Assembly (NCBI RefSeq): GCF_000743705.1
Contig: NZ_JQEZ01000003.1
Span: 607,123 to 671,122, forward strand
Reading direction: 5' to 3'
DNA from: Ruegeria halocynthiae
GTDB taxonomy: Bacteria > Pseudomonadota > Alphaproteobacteria > Rhodobacterales > Rhodobacteraceae
DNA length: 64,000 bases
Shown here in pieces: positions 56,490-64,000 of this stretch. The notes beneath the pieces are model-generated. The model did not search any database. It was not told the origin of the DNA and saw only the letters and a program-made list of their open reading frames with translations. Every line of letters starts with the position of its first letter. Position 1 is the first letter of the stretch. A program made the translations under genes and the position numbers.

Positions 56490-57632
56490 ATGACCATCCA
56501 TTGGTGTGGCACCGGCCTATCGGCCATCCCCGGCCTGCGTCGCCTGATCGAAGGCGGGCATAAGGTCACCGTCTGGAACCGGACAATCGACAAAGCCCGG
56601 GCCGAGGTCGGAGACCTGACCGACGACATCCGCGCCTTTGACATCGACACATTGGGCGCGGTGTTGGAAAAAGGCGATGTGGTCGTCTCGATGCTGCCCG
56701 GCGACTGGCATGTGCCGCTGGCAGAGCTGGCAATTTCGAAAGAGGCGAACTTCGTCTCGTCTTCGTACATCGCGCCGGACATGCGCGCGCTGGACGAACA
56801 AGCCCGCGAGGCCGGTGTGGCGCTGGTCAATGAGGTCGGGCTGGACCCGGGCATCGACCATCTGATGGCACACGCGCTGGTGGATGATTATCGCGCCTCG
56901 GATGCGTTCGATGCGCAAAACCACCTGAGCTTTATTTCATACTGCGGCGGCATCCCGAAACACCCCAACCCGTTCCGGTACAAATTCAGCTGGTCGCCGC
57001 TGGGTGTGCTCAAGGCGCTGCGGTCGCCGTCCAAGTCGATCCGGGACTATGCCCCTCTGGACGTCGCCCGCCCATGGGATGCGATCAGCAGCTATATCGC
57101 GCCGCTGCCCACGCCGGAAAGCTTCGAGGTCTATCCGAACCGCGACTCGATTCCGTTCATGGCGCAGTACCACTTTGAACAGCACTGGCCAGTCAAGGAA
57201 TTCGTTCGCGGCACCCTGCGCCTGAACGGTTGGGCCGATGCGTGGTCAGATGTGTTCACCGAAATCGAGACCCTGTCAGGCCCCGAAGGTGACGCCCGCC
57301 TGAAAGAAATGTCAGATCAGTTCTGGGACGAAAACGCCTATGACGAGGGCGAACCGGACCGCGTGGTCCTGTGTGTCAGCCTGAAGGCGGAAAAGGACGG
57401 CACCCCGGTCTGGCACAAGACCTATGTGATGGACGCCTGGGGCGACGCGCGCGGCACCGCCATGGCGCGCCTGGTCTCTATTCCCGTTTCATTGGCGGTC
57501 GAAGCGGTCCTGAACCGCGCGATCCCGGCAGGCGTACATGCCGCCCCCAGCGACCCGAAACTGGTTCAGGACTGGATGGCCCAGATCGACAGGCTGGCGC
57601 AACATCTTCAGATGGTGGATCACACGGCCTGA
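56490..57632 (+). CDS. Saccharopine dehydrogenase (glutamate-forming type, LYS9-like)
   Basis: 380 residues. The start (IHWCGTGLSAIPGLRRLIEGGHKVTVWNR) is a Rossmann NAD(P)-binding unit with a shortened glycine loop. Central VVSMLPGDWHVPLAE and NEVGLDPGIDHLMAH are the signature segments of saccharopine reductases, with the catalytic-domain stretch FISYCGGIPKHPNPFRYKFSW. It would oxidise saccharopine to glutamate and 2-aminoadipate semialdehyde. AAAGGA precedes the ATG. It ends the four-to-five gene operon, followed by a strong terminator. Confidence 0.9.
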   Translation: MTIHWCGTGLSAIPGLRRLIEGGHKVTVWNRTIDKARAEVGDLTDDIRAFDIDTLGAVLEKGDVVVSMLPGDWHVPLAELAISKEANFVSSSYIAPDMRALDEQAREAGVALVNEVGLDPGIDHLMAHALVDDYRASDAFDAQNHLSFISYCGGIPKHPNPFRYKFSWSPLGVLKALRSPSKSIRDYAPLDVARPWDAISSYIAPLPTPESFEVYPNRDSIPFMAQYHFEQHWPVKEFVRGTLRLNGWADAWSDVFTEIETLSGPEGDARLKEMSDQFWDENAYDEGEPDRVVLCVSLKAEKDGTPVWHKTYVMDAWGDARGTAMARLVSIPVSLAVEAVLNRAIPAGVHAAPSDPKLVQDWMAQIDRLAQHLQMVDHTA

Positions 57633-57649
57633 GGGCTGACCGCCCTGAA

Positions 57650-57681
57650 AAAAGCCATTCCGAGGTGTCGGAATGGCTTTT
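57650..57681. terminator. Bidirectional terminator after the lysine operon
   Basis: AAAAGCCATTCCG and CGGAATGGCTTTT form a perfect 13-base stem with a 6-base loop. A's on one side and T's on the other let it work for both the saccharopine operon and the convergent DUF1127 genes. Confidence 0.8.
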
Positions 57682-57709
57682 CCATCGTCTCGCGCTGCAT
57701 CGCGACTGA

Positions 57710-57910
57710 TCAGATATAGCGTTCAATCGTATCGTTGACGTCACTGCGGTTGATGCCAAGATCGGCTAATTCGTGGTCAGACAGCCCGTCCAACTCTTGC
57801 GCCGCGCGCACGATGTCCGACCTGATCGCCTGCAGCCGCATCGCCCGGTCGAACAACAACACCGTGCTGGCGTTAATCGGTGTTTCCCGGTTCGGTTTTG
57901 AATCCAGCAT
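57710..57910 (-). CDS. DUF1127 small protein 1
   Basis: 66 residues. The C-terminal half (RAAQELDGLSDHELADLGINRSD) is the DUF1127 (YjiS-like) motif. Such arginine-rich small proteins are widespread in Rhodobacterales; some have been linked to RNA turnover and phosphate or nutrient signalling in other alphaproteobacteria. GGAGGAAAG lies directly before the ATG at 57910, favouring it over the ATG at 57922. It lies 42 bases after a second DUF1127 gene. Confidence 0.85.
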   Translation of the reverse strand: MLDSKPNRETPINASTVLLFDRAMRLQAIRSDIVRAAQELDGLSDHELADLGINRSDVNDTIERYI

Positions 57911-57951
57911 TCTTTCCTCCATGTTTCATATCGGACGCGGCGGTGCGCAAA

Positions 57952-58188
57952 TCACTGCACGTGGCGTTGATAGGGTTGCTGATGATAGACGCTCTGATAG
58001 GCGCGTTCTTTGACCTCGCTTCGCGACATCCCGATGTCGCACAGATGCTTGTCGCTGAGCGACTCCAGCTCTCGGACGGTCTTTGCATAGATCCCGCGTC
58101 GGAAATGCTCGACCCGCGCCTCGGCGTAGTTTGAGAACATACCAAAGAAGAGCCCCTTTTGCGGGGCAACTGTGTGTGCGTATCCCAT
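57952..58188 (-). CDS. DUF1127 small protein 2
   Basis: 78 residues with the DUF1127 motif TVRELESLSDKHLCDIGMSRSEVKERA shortened here to its key parts ELESLSD and DIGMSR. The N-terminal half is unlike the first copy (FFGMFSNYAEARVEHFRRG). AAAGGAGAAAG precedes the ATG, a strong ribosome-binding site. The two DUF1127 genes probably form a small operon ending at the bidirectional hairpin. Confidence 0.85.
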   Translation of the reverse strand: MGYAHTVAPQKGLFFGMFSNYAEARVEHFRRGIYAKTVRELESLSDKHLCDIGMSRSEVKERAYQSVYHQQPYQRHVQ

Positions 58189-58294
58189 GGCTTTCTCCTT
58201 TCACTCTGAAATGCGTTTCCTGTTGCATACAGACTAAAGAAGTCAGGATTAACGGTGCCGTTGTTTTGGGTTAACTTCGGTTTAGATTTGAAAA

Positions 58295-58620
58295 TCAGTG
58301 ATCACAAAATACTTTATGTGCTGACTTATAACTGCTTCTAGGACGTGCGGTTTCCTCAGGCTCATCAGTGTTCAGCACGGTCTGGATCAGGAAGAACGCA
58401 GCAGGATCAATACCTTCACAATCCGCCACATTATGAAATGGCGTGGTCAGCGTATCCGTTCCCCAAGCCTTGACGGCAAGCGTGGTCAAGCCCGCTTAGG
58501 ATGCATTTGTATCCAGCTGTGGATTGTAGATATCCAGAATCTGTGCCTGCGACTCGGGACATGCAGTGCCGTCATCTGTCAGAACCTGAACCAGCTTCTG
58601 CCGGTCGTCCGGGGGCCGAC
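58295..58620 (-). pseudogene. Possible remnant with in-frame stop
   Basis: The leftward frame reads as protein-like on both sides of a TAA at 58496-58498: upstream QKLVQVLTDDGTACPESQ and ILDIYNPQLDTNAS, downstream LTTLAVKAWGTDTLTTPFHN and DPAAFFLIQTVLNTDEPEE. Neither half has a ribosome-binding site or a recognised family. It could be a decayed gene or chance. The rest of 58189-58620 holds no credible gene. Confidence 0.25.
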
Positions 58621-58938
58621 CTACATCAGATCGTTTTCCACATCCTCGGCCGAAATGCCCAACGCATCCAGACCGTTTTCCAGATGATCCGACAGGTGCG
58701 GCGTGCCGATCAGATAATCGGCGCAGGGGGTTGAGGCCTCGGATTTGGCGGTTGCGACGGCTTCGGCCAGATCCTCGGCAAAAAAGCTCTCGCGACCGAT
58801 CCACATGACAGCGACCAGCTCGGCCTGCTCATCCTCGCCCATCCGGCCGATAAAGGCGCGCAGCTCGCCTTCGGCCCGACCCAGCTCACGCCCCATCATG
58901 GCGACCTGAGCGATTTTTCTTGCCGAGATTTCCAACAT
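58621..58938 (-). CDS. DUF3775 domain protein
   Basis: 105 residues. MLEISARKIAQVAMMGREL, EDEQAELVAVMWIGRE and the late TPHLSDHLENGLDALG match the DUF3775 family, small cytoplasmic proteins of unknown function that are common in Rhodobacterales. GAGGAG precedes the ATG at 58938. It lies 89 bases after the DUF1365 gene on the same strand and so may share the sigma-E-like promoter. Confidence 0.8.
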   Translation of the reverse strand: MLEISARKIAQVAMMGRELGRAEGELRAFIGRMGEDEQAELVAVMWIGRESFFAEDLAEAVATAKSEASTPCADYLIGTPHLSDHLENGLDALGISAEDVENDLM

Positions 58939-59027
58939 GACCCAACTCCTCGTGTTCGCGGTTTTCATCCTACCACAATCACTGGACGCGGTCTGAGTCT
59001 TTGATCTTACGCAAACAAACCGGCGGC

Positions 59028-59801
59028 TCAGGGCTTGCGGATGCGGGAAATCTGACGCTCTGGCACAGGGGCGGTACGAAACGGGCGGAACCGGGCCTTT
59101 TTCACCCACAATTTCAGCGCCTGCCACAGGATGAGGACAAACGCACGGCGGGCACCGAAGGGGCGGCGCAACAGCGACCACAGAATGATGCGGTTGCTCA
59201 GCGGTGTTCGGGGGCCGGTCAGTGTTGCGATCAGCCCGCCGTCCTCGCGCCCATAGTCGATCCAGACACCCACCCGATCCAGTCGATAATCGAACCGGAA
59301 GGTATAAGAGCCTTCGACCTTCTGAAACGGCGAGACATGCATCAGCTTGTCCGCCACGATCCGGTCCGATGGTCTGATCGGTGAAAAGCCGGGATTGTGA
59401 CACAGGTAGCTGTGGCGCGTGCCAAATGTGTTGGTGACCTCGGCCACCACGGCATAAACCCGCCCCTGAACGTCGAAACAGAACCAAAAGCTGACCGGGT
59501 TGAACACATGACCCAGAACACGCGGCTGCGTCAGCAGGGTGATACGGTCCGGTTGCGCCACGCCCATCTGGTCGAATTGCTCTCGCAGCCACGCGGCACC
59601 GCGCCCGTGCCGTGGCACGCCGCCATGGTCGCGGTCACGCCAGTTGGTGATGTTTGTCCGGTTAATGGAAAACAGCGCCGGGGTCTTGGGCGGGTGCTCG
59701 GGGTCCAGCAGGATATAGTCGACGGAATAGCGAAACGCGTTTTGAATCGCACCTTTTCGCCCGTGAAAGGTGTGGCCCGCGATATGATCGACCCTGTTCA
59801 C
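59028..59801 (-). CDS. DUF1365 domain protein (RpoE-regulon type)
   Basis: 257 residues, a complete DUF1365: HIAGHTFHGRKGAIQNAFRYSVDY, LTQPRVLGHVFNPVSFWF and DKLMHVSPFQKVEGSYTF are the landmarks. The function is unknown. In Rhodobacter sphaeroides a cluster containing this family belongs to the singlet-oxygen (RpoE) regulon together with cyclopropane fatty acid synthase-like genes. Here it is divergent from the RpoE-ChrR pair, and its own upstream region carries TGATCC-N18-TATCCT. The start is a GTG 8 bases after GAGGA. Confidence 0.87.
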   Translation of the reverse strand: MNRVDHIAGHTFHGRKGAIQNAFRYSVDYILLDPEHPPKTPALFSINRTNITNWRDRDHGGVPRHGRGAAWLREQFDQMGVAQPDRITLLTQPRVLGHVFNPVSFWFCFDVQGRVYAVVAEVTNTFGTRHSYLCHNPGFSPIRPSDRIVADKLMHVSPFQKVEGSYTFRFDYRLDRVGVWIDYGREDGGLIATLTGPRTPLSNRIILWSLLRRPFGARRAFVLILWQALKLWVKKARFRPFRTAPVPERQISRIRKP

Positions 59802-59867
59802 GCGAAAATCCTCAACCTGCCTGTAAACTGCTCTATCGGCATTCTTTTCCTCATCAGCTTATACAGG

Positions 59868-59896
59868 AGGATACGGAATTTGGCCCAATGCGGATC
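59868..59896 (-). promoter_or_regulatory. Sigma-E-like promoter of the DUF1365 gene
   Basis: On the minus strand, TGATCC (59891-59896), an 18-base spacer, then TATCCT (59868-59873). It matches in -35 and spacing the promoter reading the other way at 59914-59943. R. sphaeroides RpoE recognises TGATC-type -35 elements. Confidence 0.6.
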
Positions 59897-59913
59897 AAAA
59901 TGACCGAATAAAG

Positions 59914-59943
59914 TGATCCGCCTTGGGCCGACCCGCGTAGTGT
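59914..59943 (+). promoter_or_regulatory. Sigma-E-like autoregulated promoter of rpoE-chrR
   Basis: TGATCC (59914-59919), an 18-base spacer, then TAGTGT (59938-59943). The -10 lies just before the first possible start (59948), so the downstream ATG at 59975 fits a transcript starting near 59950. Confidence 0.6.
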
Positions 59944-59974
59944 GGTTATGTTTACCGAGATCGATACCGTGACC

Positions 59975-60604
59975 ATGGATGAACCGGCGGCCAACGGGCC
60001 TGCGTTGAAACCTTGGCGCGCAAAGAAACGCATCAGGGGCAAGCCGGTGAACAAAGCGGATGGCAGTTGCGACACCAGGGCCGAGTGGGTGAGCCACATC
60101 AGGCGCATTCGGGACGCGCAGGATCAGGCGGCATTCGCCGAGCTGTTCCAGCACTTCGCGCCCCGCATCAAGGCGTTTCTGATCAAGTCAGGATCAGATG
60201 TAACGCTGGCCGAAGAATGCGCGCAAGAGGTGATGGCGACCCTGTGGCACAAGGCGCATCTGTTTGATCCAACACGGGCGACCGTGGCCACATGGGTGTT
60301 CACGATTGCAAGAAACAAGCGCATCGACGTCCTGCGCAAACAACGCCGCCCCGAACCCGAGAACCTGGGATGGGGTCCCGAGGCGGAACCGGGTCAGGAC
60401 GACATAGTTGCGCTGCAACAGGAAACCGCGCAGCTGCGTAACGCCATGGCGGCGTTGCCAGATGCGCAGAGACAGCTGATCGAAAAAGCCTATTTCGGCG
60501 ATCTGAGCCATCGAGAAATCGCATCTCAGACCGGGTTGCCTTTGGGAACGATCAAATCACGGATACGGCTGGCGCTGGACCGCCTGCGCCACGCAATGAA
60601 CTGA
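59975..60604 (+). CDS. rpoE: Group IV sigma factor RpoE, singlet-oxygen type
   Basis: About 209 residues. Sigma region 2 (QAAFAELFQHFAPRIKAFL..., EECAQEVMATLW, WVFTIARNKRIDVLRKQRR) and region 4 (LPDAQRQLIEKAYFGDLSH, LPLGTIKSRIRLAL) are both complete. The ChrR anti-sigma gene follows after one base. In R. sphaeroides this pair activates the response to singlet oxygen. Start is uncertain: ATGs at 59948 and 59975 are in frame; the predicted promoter favours 59975. Confidence 0.9.
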   Translation: MDEPAANGPALKPWRAKKRIRGKPVNKADGSCDTRAEWVSHIRRIRDAQDQAAFAELFQHFAPRIKAFLIKSGSDVTLAEECAQEVMATLWHKAHLFDPTRATVATWVFTIARNKRIDVLRKQRRPEPENLGWGPEAEPGQDDIVALQQETAQLRNAMAALPDAQRQLIEKAYFGDLSHREIASQTGLPLGTIKSRIRLALDRLRHAMN

Positions 60605-60605
60605 G

Positions 60606-61265
60606 ATGACGAAGATGAACAACAAGATCAAACATCACCTGACAGACGACCTGCTGATGGCCTATGCTGCGGGCAGCCTGCCCGAAGCCTTCGATCTGAT
60701 GGTCGCCACGCATTTATCACTGTGCGACCACTGCCGCGCCCAGGCCGAAAGCTTTGACGCCGTCGGCGGCTGTGTCCTGCAGGATCAGGACACCTCGGAC
60801 AGTATGGGGGATGGCGCGCTGGCCGCAACCATGGCGCTGATCGCCCAGGGCGCACCAGTTGCGAAACCGGTTCGTCCGGGATGTTCCGTTCTGCCCGCAC
60901 CGCTTCAGGATTACGTGGGCGGTGACGTGAACGATATTCGGTGGCGACGCATCGGAATGGGCGTGAAACAGGCGATCCTGCCCACCACACGCGACGCCAC
61001 CGCTCGGCTGCTGTTCATCCCCGCCGGTGCTGCCGTGCCGGACCACAGCCACAACGGCGTGGAACTGACGATGGTTCTACAAGGTGCCTTCTCGGATGAG
61101 GTTGATCATTTTATCCGCGGCGATGTCGAGATTGCAGATGAGGACCTGCATCACATGCCAACTGCGGATATTACCGAAGATTGCATCTGTCTGGCGGTGA
61201 CGGATGCACCGCTGAAATTCAACAAGCTGGTGCCACGTTTGTTGCAGCCCTTCCTGCAGATTTGA
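60606..61265 (+). CDS. chrR: Anti-sigma factor ChrR
   Basis: 219 residues in two domains. The N-terminal zinc-binding anti-sigma domain has a histidine pair near residue 10 and H-x-x-x-C-x-x-C with His36, Cys40 and Cys43 (HLSLCDHC). Residues about 110-205 form a cupin with His147, His149, Glu153 (HSHNGVE) and His183 region as second metal site. ChrR binds RpoE and lets it go when singlet oxygen is present. One base separates it from rpoE, so they are co-translated. Its family normally consists of exactly these two domains, and none is missing. Confidence 0.93.
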   Translation: MTKMNNKIKHHLTDDLLMAYAAGSLPEAFDLMVATHLSLCDHCRAQAESFDAVGGCVLQDQDTSDSMGDGALAATMALIAQGAPVAKPVRPGCSVLPAPLQDYVGGDVNDIRWRRIGMGVKQAILPTTRDATARLLFIPAGAAVPDHSHNGVELTMVLQGAFSDEVDHFIRGDVEIADEDLHHMPTADITEDCICLAVTDAPLKFNKLVPRLLQPFLQI

Positions 61266-61324
61266 GGCAGCGGACCGTATCGTGCAACAATGACCCGGCA
61301 TCCTGTCTGATTAAGGAGCAGCTC

Positions 61325-61729
61325 ATGCGATACGGCCTTGCGCTATGTACCCTGTTGATCAGCCTCGCCAACGCTGCTGCCGCACAGCGCGCGGCCGAGG
61401 TCACCTTTGCGCCCGGAAATTATGGCACGATGGTCAACGGCACGATCACCGGAGACGAGTATTTTGACTATACCCTGGGCGCTCAGTCTGGGCAGGAAAT
61501 GTTCGCCGAACTTCAGGTCAGCGCCACAAACGGTAACGGGGTGATCTATTTTAACATCCTGCCGCCGGGCAGTGACGGCGCGGCGATCTATGTAGGGTCA
61601 ATCAACGGCAATACGGCCCGGATCAACCTGCCTGAGGATGGAGATTACACAATCCGTGTTTATCTGATGGGCAATGACCGGGACACCGGCAAAACGGTTG
61701 GCTACAATCTGGATCTGTCGATCCAGTAG
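61325..61729 (+). CDS. Periplasmic protein with PliG-like beta domain
   Basis: 134 residues. Residues 1-21 are a signal peptide ending ANAAA. The mature protein (FAPGNYGTMVNGTITGDEYFDYTLGAQSGQ..., FNILPPGSDGAAIYVG, LPEDGDYTIRVYLMGNDRDTG) matches a family of small beta-sandwich proteins related to inhibitors of g-type lysozyme and to pre-peptidase-like domains. GGAGCAGCTC precedes the ATG at 61325. It is 59 bases after chrR on the same strand and may be read from the rpoE promoter. Its target is unknown. Confidence 0.82.
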   Translation: MRYGLALCTLLISLANAAAAQRAAEVTFAPGNYGTMVNGTITGDEYFDYTLGAQSGQEMFAELQVSATNGNGVIYFNILPPGSDGAAIYVGSINGNTARINLPEDGDYTIRVYLMGNDRDTGKTVGYNLDLSIQ

Positions 61730-61732
61730 AGC

Positions 61733-62962
61733 CTAACCTTCGGTTTTGCCCAATGGGACCACATTGGCGTGATCCTCTGGTGCCAGTTCCTCAAAATCGA
61801 AATTGTCCAGACGCTGCGCCCGACGGCCTGCCTTTTCTGCGCTGATCTTGATCTCGGAAATGTCTTTGGCCGCCTGCCCAAAATGACGATCCAGATTGCC
61901 AACCCGGTCGCCCAGACGATCAACATCCTTGTGCAGCAGGCCCAGTTCCTTGCGGATCGCCCCCGCCTGTTCGCGCATCCGCGCATCTTTCAGGATCGCG
62001 CGCATCGTGTTCAGCGTCGCCATGCAGGTGGTCGGCGAAACGATCCAGACGCGTTTGCTGAAACTCTCTTGCACCAGTTCAGGGAACTTGGCGTGCAACT
62101 CGGCATAGACCGCCTCGGACGGCAGGAACATCAGCGCGCCATCGGCGGTTTCACCGTCCAATATGTACTTCTCAGAGATATCGGTGATGTGTTTGCGCAC
62201 GGTGCTGCGGAACATCTGCACCGCCGCTTTCAGTTCGGCATCATTGGTAGACGCAATCAGCGCCTCATAGGCCTCCAGCGGGAACTTGCTGTCGATCACA
62301 ATCGGCCCCGGCGGGTTCGGCAGATGGATCAGGCAATCCGCACGCCGCCCGTTCGACAGTGTCGCCTGCAGTTTGAAACTGTCAGAGGGTAACGCCTTGG
62401 ACACGATGTCGTTCAGCTGAATCTCACCAAACGCGCCGCGCGTCTGCTTGTTCGACAGAATGTCCTGCAAGGACAGCACATCACCCGACAGTTTGGTGAT
62501 ATTGTCCTGTGCCTTGTCGATGGTGGCCAGCCGTTCCTGCAATTGCGTCAGCGAGGTTGCCGTCTGTTTCGATGACCCATGCAGCGTTTCTTTCATCCGC
62601 TCCTGCATCTCGGCCAATGCACGGGTGGATTTCATCGCATTATCCGCCAGCCGGTCATTCATCTGCTGCTGCACCGAGGACAGCCGCGTTTCGACCGTCT
62701 GGATCACCTGAACCTGCGCGTTGGCCTGCGTGTCCGAGACATGCTGAAGACCGCCGCGCAACTGCTCCTGCCCCTGCCCCAACTGCTGCACATGCTGGCC
62801 CAGATGCGCCATCTGACGCGCCAGCGGTTCCGCCATCCGGGCTGATCGGTTGGCCGCGCGCAGCGACAGGAACAGCAACAGCAGGATCAACGCCACAACC
62901 CCGCCGCCAATCAGGATAACGGGGTCATTCAACGCCACTTGGGTGCCAGCAATCTCGATCAT
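61733..62962 (-). CDS. rmuC: RmuC-family DNA recombination protein
   Basis: 409 residues. A short N-terminal membrane segment (12-32, VILIGGGVVALILLLLFL) is followed by a long coiled coil (about 35-150, many Q and E/K heptads) and the nuclease-like RmuC core: QTRGAFGEIQLNDIV, IVIDSKFPLEAYE and MFLPSEAVYAELHA, with the D/E and K residues of the PD-(D/E)XK-type fold. RmuC limits inverted-repeat recombination in E. coli and is thought to be a nuclease. It is convergent with the PliG-like gene (stop 3 bases apart). Confidence 0.92.
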   Translation of the reverse strand: MIEIAGTQVALNDPVILIGGGVVALILLLLFLSLRAANRSARMAEPLARQMAHLGQHVQQLGQGQEQLRGGLQHVSDTQANAQVQVIQTVETRLSSVQQQMNDRLADNAMKSTRALAEMQERMKETLHGSSKQTATSLTQLQERLATIDKAQDNITKLSGDVLSLQDILSNKQTRGAFGEIQLNDIVSKALPSDSFKLQATLSNGRRADCLIHLPNPPGPIVIDSKFPLEAYEALIASTNDAELKAAVQMFRSTVRKHITDISEKYILDGETADGALMFLPSEAVYAELHAKFPELVQESFSKRVWIVSPTTCMATLNTMRAILKDARMREQAGAIRKELGLLHKDVDRLGDRVGNLDRHFGQAAKDISEIKISAEKAGRRAQRLDNFDFEELAPEDHANVVPLGKTEG

Positions 62963-63014
62963 GTCGCCTCGGATGTTCTCGTTTTATTCTTCATAGCCCG
63001 GCCCGGACGCAGGA

Positions 63015-64000
63015 TCAACTGCGCCCGAACAGGCGTTCGATATCGCTCAGCTTCAGCTCTACATAGGTTGGCCGCCCGTGATTGCACTGACCGGAATGGG
63101 GCGTCGCCTCCATCTCGCGCAGCAGGGCGTTCATTTCCTCGGCCCGCATCCGGCGGCCCGAACGGACCGAGCCATGGCAGGCCACCCGGCTGAGGATCGC
63201 CTCGATCCGGGCCTGCACCGTTTGGCTTTCGCCCTGATCGGCCAGCTCATCCAGAATATCCAGAATCATGGCGCGCGCATCGACCTCACCCAGAATGGCC
63301 GGGGTTTCGCGCACCGCAATGGCCCCGCCACCAAAGGGCTCCAGCGTCAGGCCAAGGCGCGACAGCTCGTCGGCGACCGCCATCAGGCGCGCGCAATCAC
63401 CTTCGGACAGTTCGACAATCTCGGGGATCAGCAGCGCCTGCGCAGCGACGCCGGTTTCGGCCATCTGGGTCTTGAGCTTTTCATACACCAGCCGCTCATG
63501 TGCGGCGTGCTGATCAACGATCACCATGCCGTCAGCGGTTTGGGCGATGATGTAATTCTCATGCACCTGCCCGCGCGCCGCCCCCAACGGCAGGTCTTCG
63601 ACCGGGGCACTTTCGATTGGTTCAGGCACGGGTTCGACCACGCTGCCGCTGTAATTATGGGACAATTCCGCAAAACCCGGTGCCTGCGCCTGATAGGCCA
63701 CCTGCCGCGCCGCGGCTGAGGGTCGGTCCATCTGATAGACCCTTGCGGGCGCGGGTTGCGCCGGTTCAGGCCGCATCGCGCCAAGCGTCGCATTTGCCAC
63801 GGTCGAAGAGGCCCGATGCCCCGCCTCTGCCAGCGCATGCCGCAGGGCCGAGACGATCAGCCCGCGCGCCAAACCGGGATCACGAAACCGGACCTCGGAT
63901 TTTGCCGGATGCACGTTCACATCCACCAATGTCGGTTCGCAGTCGATGAACAGCGCCGCCGCCGGATGACGGTCGCGGCTGAGGAAATCGAAATACGCTG
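63015..64000 (-). CDS. mutL: DNA mismatch repair protein MutL, C-terminal part (5' end beyond window)
   Basis: The gene continues past the right edge. The visible part begins with the conserved [30 protein letters not shown] end of the ATPase domain, then a variable linker, and the C-terminal dimerisation domain with [13 protein letters not shown]. That motif (DQHA-x2-E-x4-E) is the MutL endonuclease metal site, so this MutL can nick DNA, unlike E. coli Mut[13 protein letters not shown] near the end is also typical. MutL links mismatch recognition by MutS to strand removal. Confidence 0.96.
   Translation of the reverse strand, partial: AYFDFLSRDRHPAAALFIDCEPTLVDVNVHPAKSEVRFRDPGLARGLIVSALRHALAEAGHRASSTVANATLGAMRPEPAQPAPARVYQMDRPSAAARQVAYQAQAPGFAELSHNYSGSVVEPVPEPIESAPVEDLPLGAARGQVHENYIIAQTADGMVIVDQHAAHERLVYEKLKTQMAETGVAAQALLIPEIVELSEGDCARLMAVADELSRLGLTLEPFGGGAIAVRETPAILGEVDARAMILDILDELADQGESQTVQARIEAILSRVACHGSVRSGRRMRAEEMNALLREMEATPHSGQCNHGRPTYVELKLSDIERLFGRS

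Noticed and set aside
58295-58489. 64-codon minus-strand frame as a separate small gene
   Set aside because: Starts with TTG, lacks a ribosome-binding site, and is in frame with the preceding segment across a stop; described as a possible remnant instead.

Overview
This is a GC-rich, gene-dense window. The gene content points to an alphaproteobacterium of the Rhodobacterales, Roseobacter group: an RpoE-ChrR singlet-oxygen pair, two tripartite tricarboxylate transporter (TTT) loci, sulfoacetaldehyde acetyltransferase (Xsc), paired saccharopine dehydrogenases, gcvT-gcvH-gcvP, a split pqiA, and two DUF1127 proteins. That assignment is inference from gene content; no rRNA, tRNA, CRISPR array, prophage or insertion sequence was recognised.

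Layout. 1-4.8 kb: the 3' end of a succinate-semialdehyde dehydrogenase, a membrane-anchored carboxylesterase, two TetR regulators and a MATE exporter with an overlapping pair of operator-like palindromes. 4.8-9.9 kb: a compact catabolic unit of TctC-TctB-TctA plus a fumarase-superfamily lyase, divergent from a LysR regulator. 10.3-17.5 kb: a FadL-like outer-membrane protein with a membrane-anchored penicillin-acylase-family hydrolase, a TetR regulator, and a hydrolase / iron alcohol dehydrogenase / thioesterase operon. 17.9-24.9 kb: a GntR regulator and an amine-catabolism cluster (trimethylamine dehydrogenase-family flavoprotein, PuuA-like ligase, class III aminotransferase) divergent from a PotF-like binding protein.

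24.9-38.2 kb is the most unusual part. A ROK regulator, TctB, TctA and a two-domain metallophosphoesterase run leftward. TctC, a choline-sulfatase-type sulfatase, a GMC alcohol dehydrogenase and Xsc run rightward, followed by an SLC13 anion transporter. Read as a pathway, an imported ester is hydrolysed, its alcohol is oxidised to sulfoacetaldehyde, and Xsc releases sulfite and acetyl phosphate. The true substrate is not evident from the sequence.

38.2-49 kb: a DUF2147 protein, a split Pqi lipid-transport system (PqiA1, PqiA2, PqiB, PqiC), and a block of three tandem membrane-anchored alpha/beta hydrolases and a thioesterase bracketed by two paralogous lipoproteins, with an AraC-type regulator. 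49-53.5 kb: the glycine cleavage system. 53.9-57.6 kb: a phosphatase-fold protein, a glutathione transferase and a lysine/saccharopine operon with an embedded SemiSWEET transporter. 57.7-61.7 kb: two DUF1127 proteins, a possible gene remnant, DUF3775 and DUF1365 proteins, and the RpoE-ChrR pair, with matching sigma-E-like promoters facing both ways. 61.7-64 kb: RmuC and the 3' two-thirds of MutL, cut by the window edge.

Start codons were chosen by ribosome-binding sites and family length. Substrate assignments rest on remembered family motifs, not on database searches.
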